Source: Thermaurantimonas sp046299575
Lineage (GTDB): Bacteria; Bacteroidota; Bacteroidia; Flavobacteriales; Schleiferiaceae
Length of the DNA: 64,000 nucleotides
NCBI RefSeq assembly: GCF_046299575.1
Contig: NZ_JBKBHX010000001.1
Coordinates: forward strand, 248,001-312,000
Direction of reading: 5' to 3'
Below, one piece after another: positions 45,933 to 55,399 of the stretch. The first letter of the stretch is position 1; each line of letters begins with the position of its first letter. A program made the position numbers and the translations under genes. The notes under the pieces are model-generated. The model ran no database searches. It saw only the letters and a program-made list of their open reading frames with translations, and was not told the DNA's origin.

Positions 45933-46421
45933 TTACAATGGCTCAACCAAGAAGAGTGGCTGATCGTATTCCACCGGTTTTTGGTCATCGACGAGCACTT
46001 TCACTATTCGGCCATCGACCTCTGACTCTATTTCGTTAAAGAGCTTCATGGCTTCGATGATGCAAACAACCTGACCTTTTTTGATCTCGCTACCTACTTC
46101 TACAAATGGCGGTTTATCAGGTGCCGGACGACGGTAGAAGGTACCAATCATAGGCGATTTGATGGTTATGTACTTCGACTCATCTACGGCTGGAGCAGCA
46201 GGTTTGGGTGGTTCAGCAGCTGGAGCTACAGGCACAGAGGGCACTTCTACCACTTGATGTACAGGAGCTGTATGTGCTACCACAGGCACTGATTCTACCG
46301 GATAGGGAACACCCGAATGGGTTTTTATTGTAATCTTGAAGTCTTCTGTTTCCAGACTCACCTCTGATGCACCTGACCTAGCAACAAATTTTATCAGATT
46401 TTGAATTTCCTTCAGATCCAT
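45933..46421 (-). CDS. accB: Acetyl-CoA carboxylase biotin carboxyl carrier protein
   Basis: A 162-residue protein. N-terminal helix (LKEIQNLIKFVARSGASEV), a Pro/Ala/Val-rich flexible linker (about 45-80), and the C-terminal biotinyl domain with the biotin lysine in EAMKLFNEIES. Middle gene of fabH-accB-accC. Confidence 0.96.
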   Translation of the reverse strand: MDLKEIQNLIKFVARSGASEVSLETEDFKITIKTHSGVPYPVESVPVVAHTAPVHQVVEVPSVPVAPAAEPPKPAAPAVDESKYITIKSPMIGTFYRRPAPDKPPFVEVGSEIKKGQVVCIIEAMKLFNEIESEVDGRIVKVLVDDQKPVEYDQPLFLVEPL

Positions 46422-46464
46422 AGGACGCTTTGTTTAAGATTAGCTATGTGTGATTTCTGATTTA

Positions 46465-47490
46465 TTAATCTTCAAAAGGTTTTCCTTTCAGACTGCCATC
46501 GTAGGCCCACTTTACGTACACGGCTCCCCAGGTGAATCCACCGCCAAAGGCTGCCATTATTAGGTTATCACCTTTTTTCAGTTTGCTTTCGTAGTCCCAG
46601 AGGAGCAGTGGGATGGTTCCGTTGGTAGTATTTCCGTAACGATGTATGTTGAGCATTACTTTCGAATCGTCGAGATTCATTCTGCGAGCTGTGGCATCGA
46701 TGATGCGTTTATTGGCTTGATGTGGCACGAGCCATGCTACATCATCAGGCGACAGGTTGTTGCGCTCCATGATTTGGGCAGCTACCTCGGCCATGTTCGT
46801 TACGGCAAATTTAAACACCGCTTGACCCTCCTGGTGTACATAGTGTTCGCGATTTTCCACTGTGCTTTTGGTAGGTGGGTACATACTTCCGCCAGCTTTG
46901 ATATATAGAAACTCGCGACCTACACCATCGCTTCGCAGTATGTGATCGAGCACTCCGTAGCCTTCTGTATTTGGTTCCAGAAGCACGGCACCGCAACCGT
47001 CGCCAAAGATTACACATGTGGTGCGGTCGGTGTAATCGATGATCGACGACATTTTATCACCTCCTACAAGCAATACCTTTTTGTACCGTCCGGTTTCGAT
47101 GAATTGTGCAGCTGTGGCTAAACCATACAAAAATCCCGAACAAGCCGCCTGAAGGTCAAAACCAAAGGCATTGGTAGCTCCGATTTCGCTGCACAGATAG
47201 GCAGCTGTTGAAGCCACTGGCATATCGGGCGTGGTGGTGCTCACAATTACCAGGTCGATTTCTTTGCCTTCTATGCCCCTTTTTTCGAGGCACTCCTTAA
47301 TGGCTATTTTGGCCATGTACGATACCCCGAGTCCTTCACCCTGAAGTATTCTGCGCTCTTTAATACCAGTGCGGGTGGTGATCCACTCATCGGAGGTATC
47401 TACCATTGTTTCCAGTATTTCATTGGTCAGCCTGAATTCAGGCACATATCCACCTACGGAAGTGATGGCCGCTGTGATGTGGCGATCCAT
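46465..47490 (-). CDS. fabH: Beta-ketoacyl-ACP synthase III
   Basis: A 341-residue condensing enzyme that starts fatty-acid synthesis from acyl-CoA and malonyl-ACP. Catalytic triad visible: Cys near 117 in AACSGFLYGL, His in VPHQANKRII and Asn in GNTTNGTIPLLL. The early TSDEWITTRTGIKERR segment is typical. First gene of the operon with accB and accC, linking malonyl-CoA supply to initiation. Confidence 0.96.
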   Translation of the reverse strand: MDRHITAAITSVGGYVPEFRLTNEILETMVDTSDEWITTRTGIKERRILQGEGLGVSYMAKIAIKECLEKRGIEGKEIDLVIVSTTTPDMPVASTAAYLCSEIGATNAFGFDLQAACSGFLYGLATAAQFIETGRYKKVLLVGGDKMSSIIDYTDRTTCVIFGDGCGAVLLEPNTEGYGVLDHILRSDGVGREFLYIKAGGSMYPPTKSTVENREHYVHQEGQAVFKFAVTNMAEVAAQIMERNNLSPDDVAWLVPHQANKRIIDATARRMNLDDSKVMLNIHRYGNTTNGTIPLLLWDYESKLKKGDNLIMAAFGGGFTWGAVYVKWAYDGSLKGKPFED

Positions 47491-47596
47491 AATGCGATGT
47501 AATCAAATAAATTTTTGAAGGTGCAAATGAACGAAATTCGATTTACACAGATACAATAATTTGATTGCATGCATAATATTTCCGTAACCTGGAAAT

Positions 47597-47624
47597 AAAA
47601 AAGGCAGCCATTCAAATGGCTGCC
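47597..47624 (-). terminator. Terminator of the FAS1 lipoprotein gene
   Basis: GGCAGCCATT (47603-47612) pairs with AATGGCTGCC (47615-47624); on the minus strand it is followed by six T. Lies 23 bp past the stop. Confidence 0.88.
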
Positions 47625-47646
47625 TCTGAATTTTTAAAGTTCCTGA

Positions 47647-48183
47647 TTATAAATTTGGTAGTATGACCTTGTCAATGACGTGAATGACACCATTTGAAGC
47701 AACAATATCTGCCTGAGTTACATTGGCCACCCTGTTATTGGCGTCAGTGATGGTCACTCCAGCCTGAGTGTTTACAGTAAAAGTTCCTGAATTCAGTGTA
47801 GTAACTACTTGTCCATTGGTAAGCATATTGCTCCTGAAATTTCCGGCCACTACATGATAAGTAAGTACAGCTTCAAGAACTGGAGCAGGTATGTCGTTGA
47901 GTGAGTTTATACTAAGTTCAGTAAGCAATGCCTGAAATGCAGCATTGGTAGGAGCAAATACGGTAAATGGACCTGGGCCACTGAGCACTTCAACAAAATT
48001 GACGCTCAAATCTGAACGAGTAAGAGCCTGTACCAGAATGCTGAAGTCGGGTTTTGACTGAGCAATCTCTACAATATTTTTTGGTTGCTCTTCATTTTGC
48101 GGATTTTCATCCTTTTTGCAGCTCATCGTTACCAATGAAACCCCTAAAATCCAAGTGAATACATGCATTAATCCTTTTTTCAT
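47647..48183 (-). CDS. Fasciclin (FAS1) domain lipoprotein
   Basis: A 178-residue protein. Lipoprotein signal with SLVTMSCKKDEN (Cys near 22), then one FAS1 domain with the conserved motifs GPFTVFAPTNAAF and the C-terminal ASNGVIHVIDKVILP. FAS1 proteins are surface or periplasmic adhesion-type domains; some bacterial ones bind polysaccharide or cofactors. Divergent from the tetR-led efflux operon. Confidence 0.93.
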   Translation of the reverse strand: MKKGLMHVFTWILGVSLVTMSCKKDENPQNEEQPKNIVEIAQSKPDFSILVQALTRSDLSVNFVEVLSGPGPFTVFAPTNAAFQALLTELSINSLNDIPAPVLEAVLTYHVVAGNFRSNMLTNGQVVTTLNSGTFTVNTQAGVTITDANNRVANVTQADIVASNGVIHVIDKVILPNL

Positions 48184-48303
48184 AACATTTAAGATTTAGA
48201 ATTACAATTTGTTAAGACACTTTTTATTTAAATAAGTTTACAATTTGTTTCGTTTTAAGAATTTGTTATGTGAAAGTTTGGATATTAAATTTTGGTTAAC
48301 AAT

Positions 48304-48331
48304 GGAAACGAAATAAAACAAAAATGTTTCC
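48304..48331. promoter_or_regulatory. Inverted repeat, possible TetR-family operator
   Basis: GGAAAC (48304-48309) and GTTTCC (48326-48331), 16 bp apart, spanning 28 bp and located 43 bp before the TetR gene in the region shared with the divergent FAS1 gene. A 28-bp dyad suits an AcrR/QacR-like repressor that controls its own efflux operon. Half-sites of six bases are short, so chance is possible. Confidence 0.35.
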
Positions 48332-48373
48332 TTGAGGCTTTTCAAATGAAACTTTGCACCTGTAAAACACCCG

Positions 48374-49039
48374 ATGATCCAACTAGACTCCAACGGATTT
48401 TTTCCATCAGTAGAATTAATCGAAAAACTCACGCCTGAAAAGCAGATTCTGGCAGGTGCTGTAGTGCTATTCAGCCGATTGGGACTGCGCAGTGTGACCA
48501 TGGATGACATCGCCCGCGAATTGGGCATTTCCAAAAAGACACTTTATAAATACTACAAAAACAAGGCTGAGATCGTAGAAAAAGGCGCTGAATTAGTCAT
48601 AGATCATATCAGGGAATTCTGCGGATCGATCTGTCCCAACGTAGAAAATCCGATCGACGAACTCTTTATCCTCGACGAAGGCATGCGCAGTTTTAACAAG
48701 ATGCAGCATCAGGGCATACAATTTCAATTGCGGAAATATTACCCGGAAACCTTTTTTAAAATTAAAGAGGCCCAGCGAAAAAACTTCATGGAAGTCACCA
48801 CCCAGAATCTGGAAAAGGGAATTCGGCAGGGCTGGTACAGAGATGATTTCGATGTTCAGATAATAGCCAACCTCTACTACAGTCGAGTACTGATGATCAT
48901 GGATGAACAATATTTTCCGGTAAACGAATTCGACTGGGAAAAACTCACGCGCGAAGCCATGCTGTACCACATACGGGGCATTGCTTCCAAAAAAGGCCTT
49001 GATTACCTGGAAACCAAATACGCTACCATCACAAAATGA
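48374..49039 (+). CDS. TetR/AcrR family transcriptional regulator
   Basis: A 221-residue regulator. The N-terminal helix-turn-helix reads AVVLFSRLGLRSVTMDDIARE then LGISKKTLYKYYKNKAE, the textbook TetR pattern. The C-terminal ligand domain is not recognisable by family. It is the first gene of an efflux operon; its stop overlaps the next start (ATGA), which points to control of the pump. Confidence 0.93.
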   Translation: MIQLDSNGFFPSVELIEKLTPEKQILAGAVVLFSRLGLRSVTMDDIARELGISKKTLYKYYKNKAEIVEKGAELVIDHIREFCGSICPNVENPIDELFILDEGMRSFNKMQHQGIQFQLRKYYPETFFKIKEAQRKNFMEVTTQNLEKGIRQGWYRDDFDVQIIANLYYSRVLMIMDEQYFPVNEFDWEKLTREAMLYHIRGIASKKGLDYLETKYATITK

Positions 49040-50391
49040 AAGTCGCAAAAACCTTCACATTCTATTGTCTCAGCCTACTGGTGCTTTCCCAACCCATAGC
49101 GGCCCAAAAGACCTTTTCTCTCAAGCAAGCTCGCGAGTATGCCGTAGAGCACGCCTACTCTGTAAAAGACAAGCAGCTCGAGCTCGAAAAGGCTAAAAAA
49201 ACCATTACCGAAACTGCAGCTATAGGCCTTCCACAGATTAAAGCGGAAGCCCGCCACCAGTACAATTCACAGATACCTCAAACACCACTGCCAGCCATCC
49301 TGCTTCCCAATCCACCTGAAGGTGTGGACTTTGTGCTCGTGCAGTTCGGGGTGCCCCATCAGAGCTCGTATGGAATTCAGGCTTCTCAACTGATCTTCGA
49401 CGGTTCGTACATCATCGCCCTGATGGCTACACGAGTCTTCAAGGAAATTGCCCGAAACGATGTTCAGGTTTCTAAAGTTGATATCATCGACAACGTCACA
49501 AAATCGTATGGCGCGGCAGTAATGACTAAAGAACTTATTCGAATACTGGAAGAAAACCTCTCCGTGCTGCGAAAAGTATACAACGACAACCGCAAGCTTT
49601 ACGAAGAGGGCTTCATCGAAGAGCAAGACGTCGATCAACTCGATATTCTCGTCAACACCGTATCAAATCAACTCGACAATACACGCCGTCAGTACGACAT
49701 AGCCCTTATGCTGCTGAAACTGCAAATGGGCATCCCTATTGATGAAAACATCGCTTTAACGGACGGCATTGAAATTTTTGAATCCATTGATGATGAAGCC
49801 TTTCAGTTGCTTTCCAAACCTTTTGACCTGATGCAAGATTACCAATACAAAGGCATCTTACTCCAGGAGCAGGCTGCCGGTTTGCAACTGAAGCGCCACA
49901 AAATGTCCTATTTGCCATCCTTAGCCGCCTTTGCCTCGCATCAGCAGAATTCCTTTGGACAAACATTTAAAATGTTTGACTTCAATCAGTACTGGGTACC
50001 GGTTACCATCGTAGGGGCGAGCCTGAGCTGGAACATCTTTACCGGTTTAGACCGCTATGCCAAAACCTCAAAAGCCCGACTCGATTTGTTGCGCGTTCAA
50101 AACGCCAAAAAGCAAATCGAAGACGGAAAGCAGGTAGAATACAACCGCGCCCGCAGCGATTTTGAATTTGCCCTTAACAACCTGCGCGTACGTCGTAAAA
50201 ACCTCGGTACAGCTGCCCGCGTGCGAGAAAAAACCCTTATCAAATACCGCGAAGGCCTTGCCGGCAGTTTTGACCTGACTCAGGCTGAAAATCAGCTCAT
50301 CGAAGCTCAAAGCCAATACGTACAAGCGATGCTTCAACTAGTAAACGCTCATTCATCCCTCAATAAACTCCTTGGAAATTATAACAATTGA
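49036..50391 (+). CDS. TolC family outer-membrane efflux protein
   Basis: A 451-residue protein with signal peptide (ending near SQPIAAQ) and two long helical repeats separated by strand-rich parts. SFDLTQAENQLIEAQSQYVQA near the C-terminus is the typical TolC helix. Forms the outer-membrane exit duct for the RND pump encoded downstream. Confidence 0.93.
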   Translation: MKVAKTFTFYCLSLLVLSQPIAAQKTFSLKQAREYAVEHAYSVKDKQLELEKAKKTITETAAIGLPQIKAEARHQYNSQIPQTPLPAILLPNPPEGVDFVLVQFGVPHQSSYGIQASQLIFDGSYIIALMATRVFKEIARNDVQVSKVDIIDNVTKSYGAAVMTKELIRILEENLSVLRKVYNDNRKLYEEGFIEEQDVDQLDILVNTVSNQLDNTRRQYDIALMLLKLQMGIPIDENIALTDGIEIFESIDDEAFQLLSKPFDLMQDYQYKGILLQEQAAGLQLKRHKMSYLPSLAAFASHQQNSFGQTFKMFDFNQYWVPVTIVGASLSWNIFTGLDRYAKTSKARLDLLRVQNAKKQIEDGKQVEYNRARSDFEFALNNLRVRRKNLGTAARVREKTLIKYREGLAGSFDLTQAENQLIEAQSQYVQAMLQLVNAHSSLNKLLGNYNN

Positions 50392-50396
50392 TCACA

Positions 50397-51563
50397 ATGA
50401 AAAAAACTCTTCTTTTTGCTCTAATCGCCATAGTTGCCGTTGCCTGCAGCAGCCGAAACCGATCTTCAGCCGTAGAAACTCCCCTGGCTGAACTCTACAG
50501 ACAGCGCGACTCTCTGCTCAAACACATCGAAAAGAACAACCTACTCCTCACCGAAATCAACGAGCGCATCAATGAGCTGGACAGTACAGCGCGCTTTTAT
50601 ACCGTTACGACCTTTGAAGTAAAACCCGCGCTCTTCGAGCACTTTGTGGAAGTGTACGGCACCGTAGGGTCAGAAAAAAATACCTTGATTTTTCCCGAAA
50701 CAGGTGGGGTTATCACATCTATCGCCGTAAAACCTGGCCAGAGGGTTACACGCGGTCAAACCCTTATGCAGCTCGACGCCTCTATCCTTCTCAGCAGCAT
50801 CAACGAAGTAAAGACCCAGCTTGACCTCGCTACTTCCGTTTTCGAAAAACAAAAGAGACTCTGGGAGCAAAAAGTGGGCTCGGAAATTCAATACTTACAG
50901 GCGAAAAACAACAAAGAATCGCTTGAAAATCGCCTTAAAACCCTGCAAGCCCAGTACAACCAAACGATTGTAAAAGCTCCCTTTGACGGAGTAGTGGACG
51001 ATATTTTTCCAAAAGTAGGGCAGCTCGTAGGCCCGCAGACTCAATTGCTTCGCCTTGTCAATCTCGACAACATCTACATTGAAGGCGAAATTTCTGAAAA
51101 CTATGCTGGACTAATTAAACCTGGCTATATCGCTAAAGTGCGAGTGCCCGGAACTGATTCAGTATATGAAGCTAAAGTGACCTCTACAGCTCGCTTTATA
51201 AACCCTTCCAACAGAACCTTTAAAATCCGTCTCGAACTTGTCGATAAATCCGTGCGTCTGTTGCCCAACTCCCTGGTATCGATTATGGTAAAAGATTATG
51301 AGAATCCGGCAGCTCTTTCAGTACCAGTGCGCGTAGTACAGCAAGACCCTGCCGGCAACGACTTTGTGCTCATTTTGGAAAAAACTTCCACTACCCTCGG
51401 CATCGCTCGCAAGGTGTACATTAAAACAGGAAAATCATATCACAACCACGTAGAAGTGATCGAAGGCATTGCCCCTAACACATTAATCATTGACAAGGGC
51501 TCCAGAAATGTAAAAGACGGACAAAAAGTAAAACTGGTGACCGAAACCGACCAAAATGCTTAA
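50397..51563 (+). CDS. Efflux RND transporter periplasmic adaptor (membrane fusion protein)
   Basis: A 388-residue lipoprotein (AIVAVACSS lipobox). A coiled coil near residues 30-60, the lipoyl half-motif ITSIAVKPGQRVTRGQTL, an alpha-hairpin, the returning half IVKAPFDGVVDDIFPKVGQLV, a beta-barrel domain and a membrane-proximal domain. Links pump and TolC. ATG 50397 chosen over TTG 50388; its stop shares bases with the next start (TAATG). Confidence 0.93.
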   Translation: MKKTLLFALIAIVAVACSSRNRSSAVETPLAELYRQRDSLLKHIEKNNLLLTEINERINELDSTARFYTVTTFEVKPALFEHFVEVYGTVGSEKNTLIFPETGGVITSIAVKPGQRVTRGQTLMQLDASILLSSINEVKTQLDLATSVFEKQKRLWEQKVGSEIQYLQAKNNKESLENRLKTLQAQYNQTIVKAPFDGVVDDIFPKVGQLVGPQTQLLRLVNLDNIYIEGEISENYAGLIKPGYIAKVRVPGTDSVYEAKVTSTARFINPSNRTFKIRLELVDKSVRLLPNSLVSIMVKDYENPAALSVPVRVVQQDPAGNDFVLILEKTSTTLGIARKVYIKTGKSYHNHVEVIEGIAPNTLIIDKGSRNVKDGQKVKLVTETDQNA

Positions 51564-54500
51564 TGAAGATGGAGACCAAAGCTACCATTAAGAAAGAGTT
51601 TAAACTCAGCTCCTTTTCGGTGGACAATAAGACCACTGTCTTTGTGCTGACGTTTATTCTCTTTATAGCCGGTCTGGTAGCCTACAAAGGCATGCCTACC
51701 GAAACCTTTCCAGAGATCGTAAGCCCTGAGATCTATGTGGGTACCGCCTATCCGGGTTACTCTCCCATAGACATCGAAAAGCTTATCACTCGTCCACTTG
51801 AAAAAGAAATCAATGGCATCTCGGGCATCGAAGAGATCAATTCTACCTCTGTACAGGGCTATTCGACCATTCAAGTAAAGTTTGACTTCAAAGTAAAGCC
51901 CGATGAAGCCCTGCGAAAGGTAAAAGACAAAGTGGATCAGGCGCGCAGCAGCAAGGACTTTCCCAAAGACCTGCCGGCTGAACCCAACGTGTTTGAGCTC
52001 AATTTTGCCGAACTTATCCCTGTTCTTAACATCAACCTTAGTGGCGACTTCTCCTCAGACCAGCTCAAGCAATACGCCGAATACCTCGAAGATAAAATCG
52101 AAGCCCTGCCTGAGGTTTCGAAAGTCGAAATACGCGGTATGGACGACAAGGAGCTGCGCATCAGCCTCGACCAGCAAAAGCTCGAGTTGCTCAACCTTTC
52201 CTTTGACGACATCGCCAATGCTATCCGCAGCGAAAATATATCGGTGGCCGCGGGCGATTTCCTGGTAGACGGCTACCGTCGCAACATCCGTGTGATAGGC
52301 GAGTTCAAATATCCCTCTGAAGTAGGCCGCATCATCGTTAAGAATGAAAACGCTGAAGTCGTATATCTCGAAGACATAGCCGATATATCTTTCGGTGAGG
52401 TTGAAAAGGAGTCCTTCGCCCGCGAATTTGGCAAGCCCGTGGTAATGCTCGACGTGATGAAGCGAAGCGGTGAGAACCTCATCATCGTTTCTGACAAAAT
52501 CAACAAAATCATTGAAGAGGCCCGTGCCAACTACTTTCCTGAGAATTTAAACCTCTCTATCACCAATGACCAGAGCGATCGCACGCGCAATCAGGTAGCT
52601 GAACTGGAGAATTCCATCATCTTCGGTGTAATTCTGGTGGTAGCTGTGCTCATGTTTTTCATGGGATTGCGCAATGCTCTCTTCGTAGGCATCGCTATTC
52701 CGCTCAGCATGCTCATCAGCTTTATGGTGCTCAATTCCCTTGGCGTAACCCTCAATACCATCGTGCTCTTTTCGCTTGTTCTTGCCCTTGGTATGCTGGT
52801 AGACAACGGTATCGTTGTCGTCGAAAACATCTATCGACTCCTTTCCGAAGGCAAACCACTCATCCGCGCGGCTAAGGAGGGCGTAGGCGAAGTAGCTGTG
52901 GCCATAATAGCCTCTACTGCTACTACCGTTGCAGCATTCATTCCTTTAGCGTTCTGGCCGGGCATCTTTGGCGAGTTTATGAAATACCTTCCCATTACGC
53001 TCATGATCGTGTTGGGCTCATCGCTTTTTGTGGCCCTGGTGATCAATCCCGTGCTTACCTCTGTGTATATGAAACTCAAAGAAGATGAGCCCAACATGAA
53101 ACGCGTTTGGCGCATCACGGCCATTTTAATTTTTATTGGAACTCTCTTTTTGGCAGCTGGAGTCTACTGGTTTGGAAACCTATTGATTTTCTTTGGACTT
53201 ATAGGTCCCTTCAACTACAAAGTACTAATGCCGCTCTCCGACTCCTTTCAGAATCACTTCCTCCCTCGCCTTGAAGAAAATTATGAAGCCCTCTTAAGAT
53301 TTGCCCTGCGCGGTAAAAATCCTACCTACTTTTTTATAGGTACTATAGCTCTTCTTGTGCTAAGTTTTGTGTTGATTGCAATCTTCCCGCCAAAGGTGCA
53401 GTTCTTCCCCGTAAATGAACCCAATCGCGCTGAAATCTACATCGAGCTACCGATGGGTACCGATGTAAACACCACCAACCAGTTTACCCTCCAGATTGAG
53501 GAGCGCCTAAATTCCATCTACAATCGCTATCTCGTAAAGGAAAAAACTCCTGACGGCCGCGATACTACGTATAACTTCCTGATTTCTAGCATCATTTCCC
53601 AGGTAGGTAAGGGAGCCTCTGACCCCAATCAAGGACCCTCTCAAGCTTCAACTCCCCATAAAGCCAAAATCACGATTGCCTTTGTAGAGGCTAAGCAGCG
53701 CAGAGGTGTAAAAACTTCTGAAGTGCTCGAAGACATTCGCGAAGAGCTTCGCTTGTTTCCCGGCGCCCAAATCACTGTGAGTAAAGACCGCCAGGGACCA
53801 CCGGCCGGTGCGCCCATAAGCATAGAACTCTCCGGCGATAACTACGAGCAACTCATCGCTGAAGCCGAGGCTATTAAAGTTTTTATCGACAATGCCAACA
53901 TTTATGGCATCGAAGAGCTCAAGCTCGATGTGGACCGCGCCAAGCCTGAGTTGCCTATCATCATTGATCGCACGAAAGCCAAAACCCTGGGCATAAGCAC
54001 CTACCAAATCGGCGATGCCCTCCGCACAGCCCTCTTCGGCCGCGAAGTATCTACCTTCAAAGATGGAAACGACGACTACCCTATCAATATACGCTTCAAA
54101 GACGAATATCGTTACGAGCTAGACAAGCTCATGGATACTCGCATCACCTTCAGGGACCAAGCAACAGGCAAAATCAAGCAAATACCCATCTCAGCCGTAG
54201 CTCATCCGGTTAAGTCGTCTACCTTCTCCTCTGTAAAGCGCCACAACCTAAAGCGCACCATTACTATCACTTCTAACGTACTTGAAGGCGTAAATGCTAC
54301 AGCTACCGTCAACAAAATTAAGCGCCTGCTTACCAGCTACGAGTTGCCTGATGGTATCACACTGCGATTCACCGGTGAGCAAGAGAAGCAGTCAAAAGAG
54401 CTCGGCTTTCTTTCCAAAGCCCTTATGATCGCCGTATTCCTCATTTTTCTCATCCTCGTCGCCCAGTTCAATTCAGCCTCAACACCCCTCATTATTATGA

Positions 54501-55030
54501 TCAGCGTGGTGTTTTCGCTCATTGGTGTGTTTCTGGGTCTGGTAATCTTCAGACAAGATTTTGTGATCATCCTCACCATGATAGGTATCATATCTCTCGC
54601 CGGCGTAGTGGTGAACAATGCGATAGTGCTGATCGACTACACTAACCTGCTTATGGCGCGACGAAAGAAAGCTCTTGGCATCAATCCCAATGATCGCCTC
54701 CCACTTACCGAAATCTACAATTCCATTGTAGAGGCCGGCAAAAAGCGCCTTCGCCCGGTGCTGCTCACCGCTATTACCACCATTCTCGGTTTATTACCCC
54801 TAGCCACCGGTATGAACATTGACTTCATCAAGCTCTTTACCGATTACAACCCCGACATCTACTTCGGTGGTGACAACGTAGCCTTCTGGGGCCCTATGAG
54901 CTGGACGGTCATCTATGGCCTCACTTTTGCTACCTTCCTTACACTTATCATTGTGCCCGTCATGGTGTTTTTGCTCAATGGTCTTAAGTACCGTCTAGGC
55001 TTGCGTATAGTCAAATCCAAACCCGCATAA
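51563..55030 (+). CDS. Efflux RND transporter permease (AcrB/MMPL superfamily)
   Basis: A 1155-residue inner-membrane pump driven by proton flow. Twelve membrane helices in two halves with large periplasmic loops. TM4 contains LALGMLVDNGIVVVENIYRL, with the proton-relay Asp followed by Asn where many relatives have Asp-Asp. The second half has LAGVVVNNAIVLIDYTNLL. Longer than AcrB (about 1050), mainly from insertions near residue 500 and near the C-terminus (residues 1085-1120). Substrate unknown. Confidence 0.95.
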   Translation: MKMETKATIKKEFKLSSFSVDNKTTVFVLTFILFIAGLVAYKGMPTETFPEIVSPEIYVGTAYPGYSPIDIEKLITRPLEKEINGISGIEEINSTSVQGYSTIQVKFDFKVKPDEALRKVKDKVDQARSSKDFPKDLPAEPNVFELNFAELIPVLNINLSGDFSSDQLKQYAEYLEDKIEALPEVSKVEIRGMDDKELRISLDQQKLELLNLSFDDIANAIRSENISVAAGDFLVDGYRRNIRVIGEFKYPSEVGRIIVKNENAEVVYLEDIADISFGEVEKESFAREFGKPVVMLDVMKRSGENLIIVSDKINKIIEEARANYFPENLNLSITNDQSDRTRNQVAELENSIIFGVILVVAVLMFFMGLRNALFVGIAIPLSMLISFMVLNSLGVTLNTIVLFSLVLALGMLVDNGIVVVENIYRLLSEGKPLIRAAKEGVGEVAVAIIASTATTVAAFIPLAFWPGIFGEFMKYLPITLMIVLGSSLFVALVINPVLTSVYMKLKEDEPNMKRVWRITAILIFIGTLFLAAGVYWFGNLLIFFGLIGPFNYKVLMPLSDSFQNHFLPRLEENYEALLRFALRGKNPTYFFIGTIALLVLSFVLIAIFPPKVQFFPVNEPNRAEIYIELPMGTDVNTTNQFTLQIEERLNSIYNRYLVKEKTPDGRDTTYNFLISSIISQVGKGASDPNQGPSQASTPHKAKITIAFVEAKQRRGVKTSEVLEDIREELRLFPGAQITVSKDRQGPPAGAPISIELSGDNYEQLIAEAEAIKVFIDNANIYGIEELKLDVDRAKPELPIIIDRTKAKTLGISTYQIGDALRTALFGREVSTFKDGNDDYPINIRFKDEYRYELDKLMDTRITFRDQATGKIKQIPISAVAHPVKSSTFSSVKRHNLKRTITITSNVLEGVNATATVNKIKRLLTSYELPDGITLRFTGEQEKQSKELGFLSKALMIAVFLIFLILVAQFNSASTPLIIMISVVFSLIGVFLGLVIFRQDFVIILTMIGIISLAGVVVNNAIVLIDYTNLLMARRKKALGINPNDRLPLTEIYNSIVEAGKKRLRPVLLTAITTILGLLPLATGMNIDFIKLFTDYNPDIYFGGDNVAFWGPMSWTVIYGLTFATFLTLIIVPVMVFLLNGLKYRLGLRIVKSKPA

Positions 55031-55060
55031 ACTCTACTTCCCACAACCGCTACCTCGACT

Positions 55061-55092
55061 CCCGCCCAATTATCCGGGCGGGTTTTTTTTTT
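55061..55092 (+). terminator. Terminator of the RND efflux operon
   Basis: CCCGCCC (55061-55067), loop, GGGCGGG (55076-55082), then ten T. Confidence 0.93.
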
Positions 55093-55399
55093 TGTTTCAT
55101 ATTGACGCACCCAGTCTTAAGTTCGCTGGGCTTAGTCGTTCGCGTTTACCTGGTAATCTGGGGCTAACAGACTTTTTTAAGTCATGTCAAGATAAATTAG
55201 CCTAAGCTGATTACTTCTGCGAATATTTGCTCCCTTCCCTCACGCTGTCATGGAATTCGGTCGCGTTTTCTCCTTCAATCATACCCGTCCATCTCATTCC
55301 TCTTCTCATTTTGACATCATTACTTTTCACATTTTTGGTACAATCTGTGGTAAACTTGCCCACAATTTCCAAGTACTGACCATTTTTACGCATTCAATC
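55093..55399. other. Intergenic region before the NamZ-type gene
   Basis: An open frame from 55250 runs in phase into the NamZ gene, but its product has no signal peptide and no family similarity. No RNA gene or repeat recognised; the promoter is not clear. Confidence 0.55.
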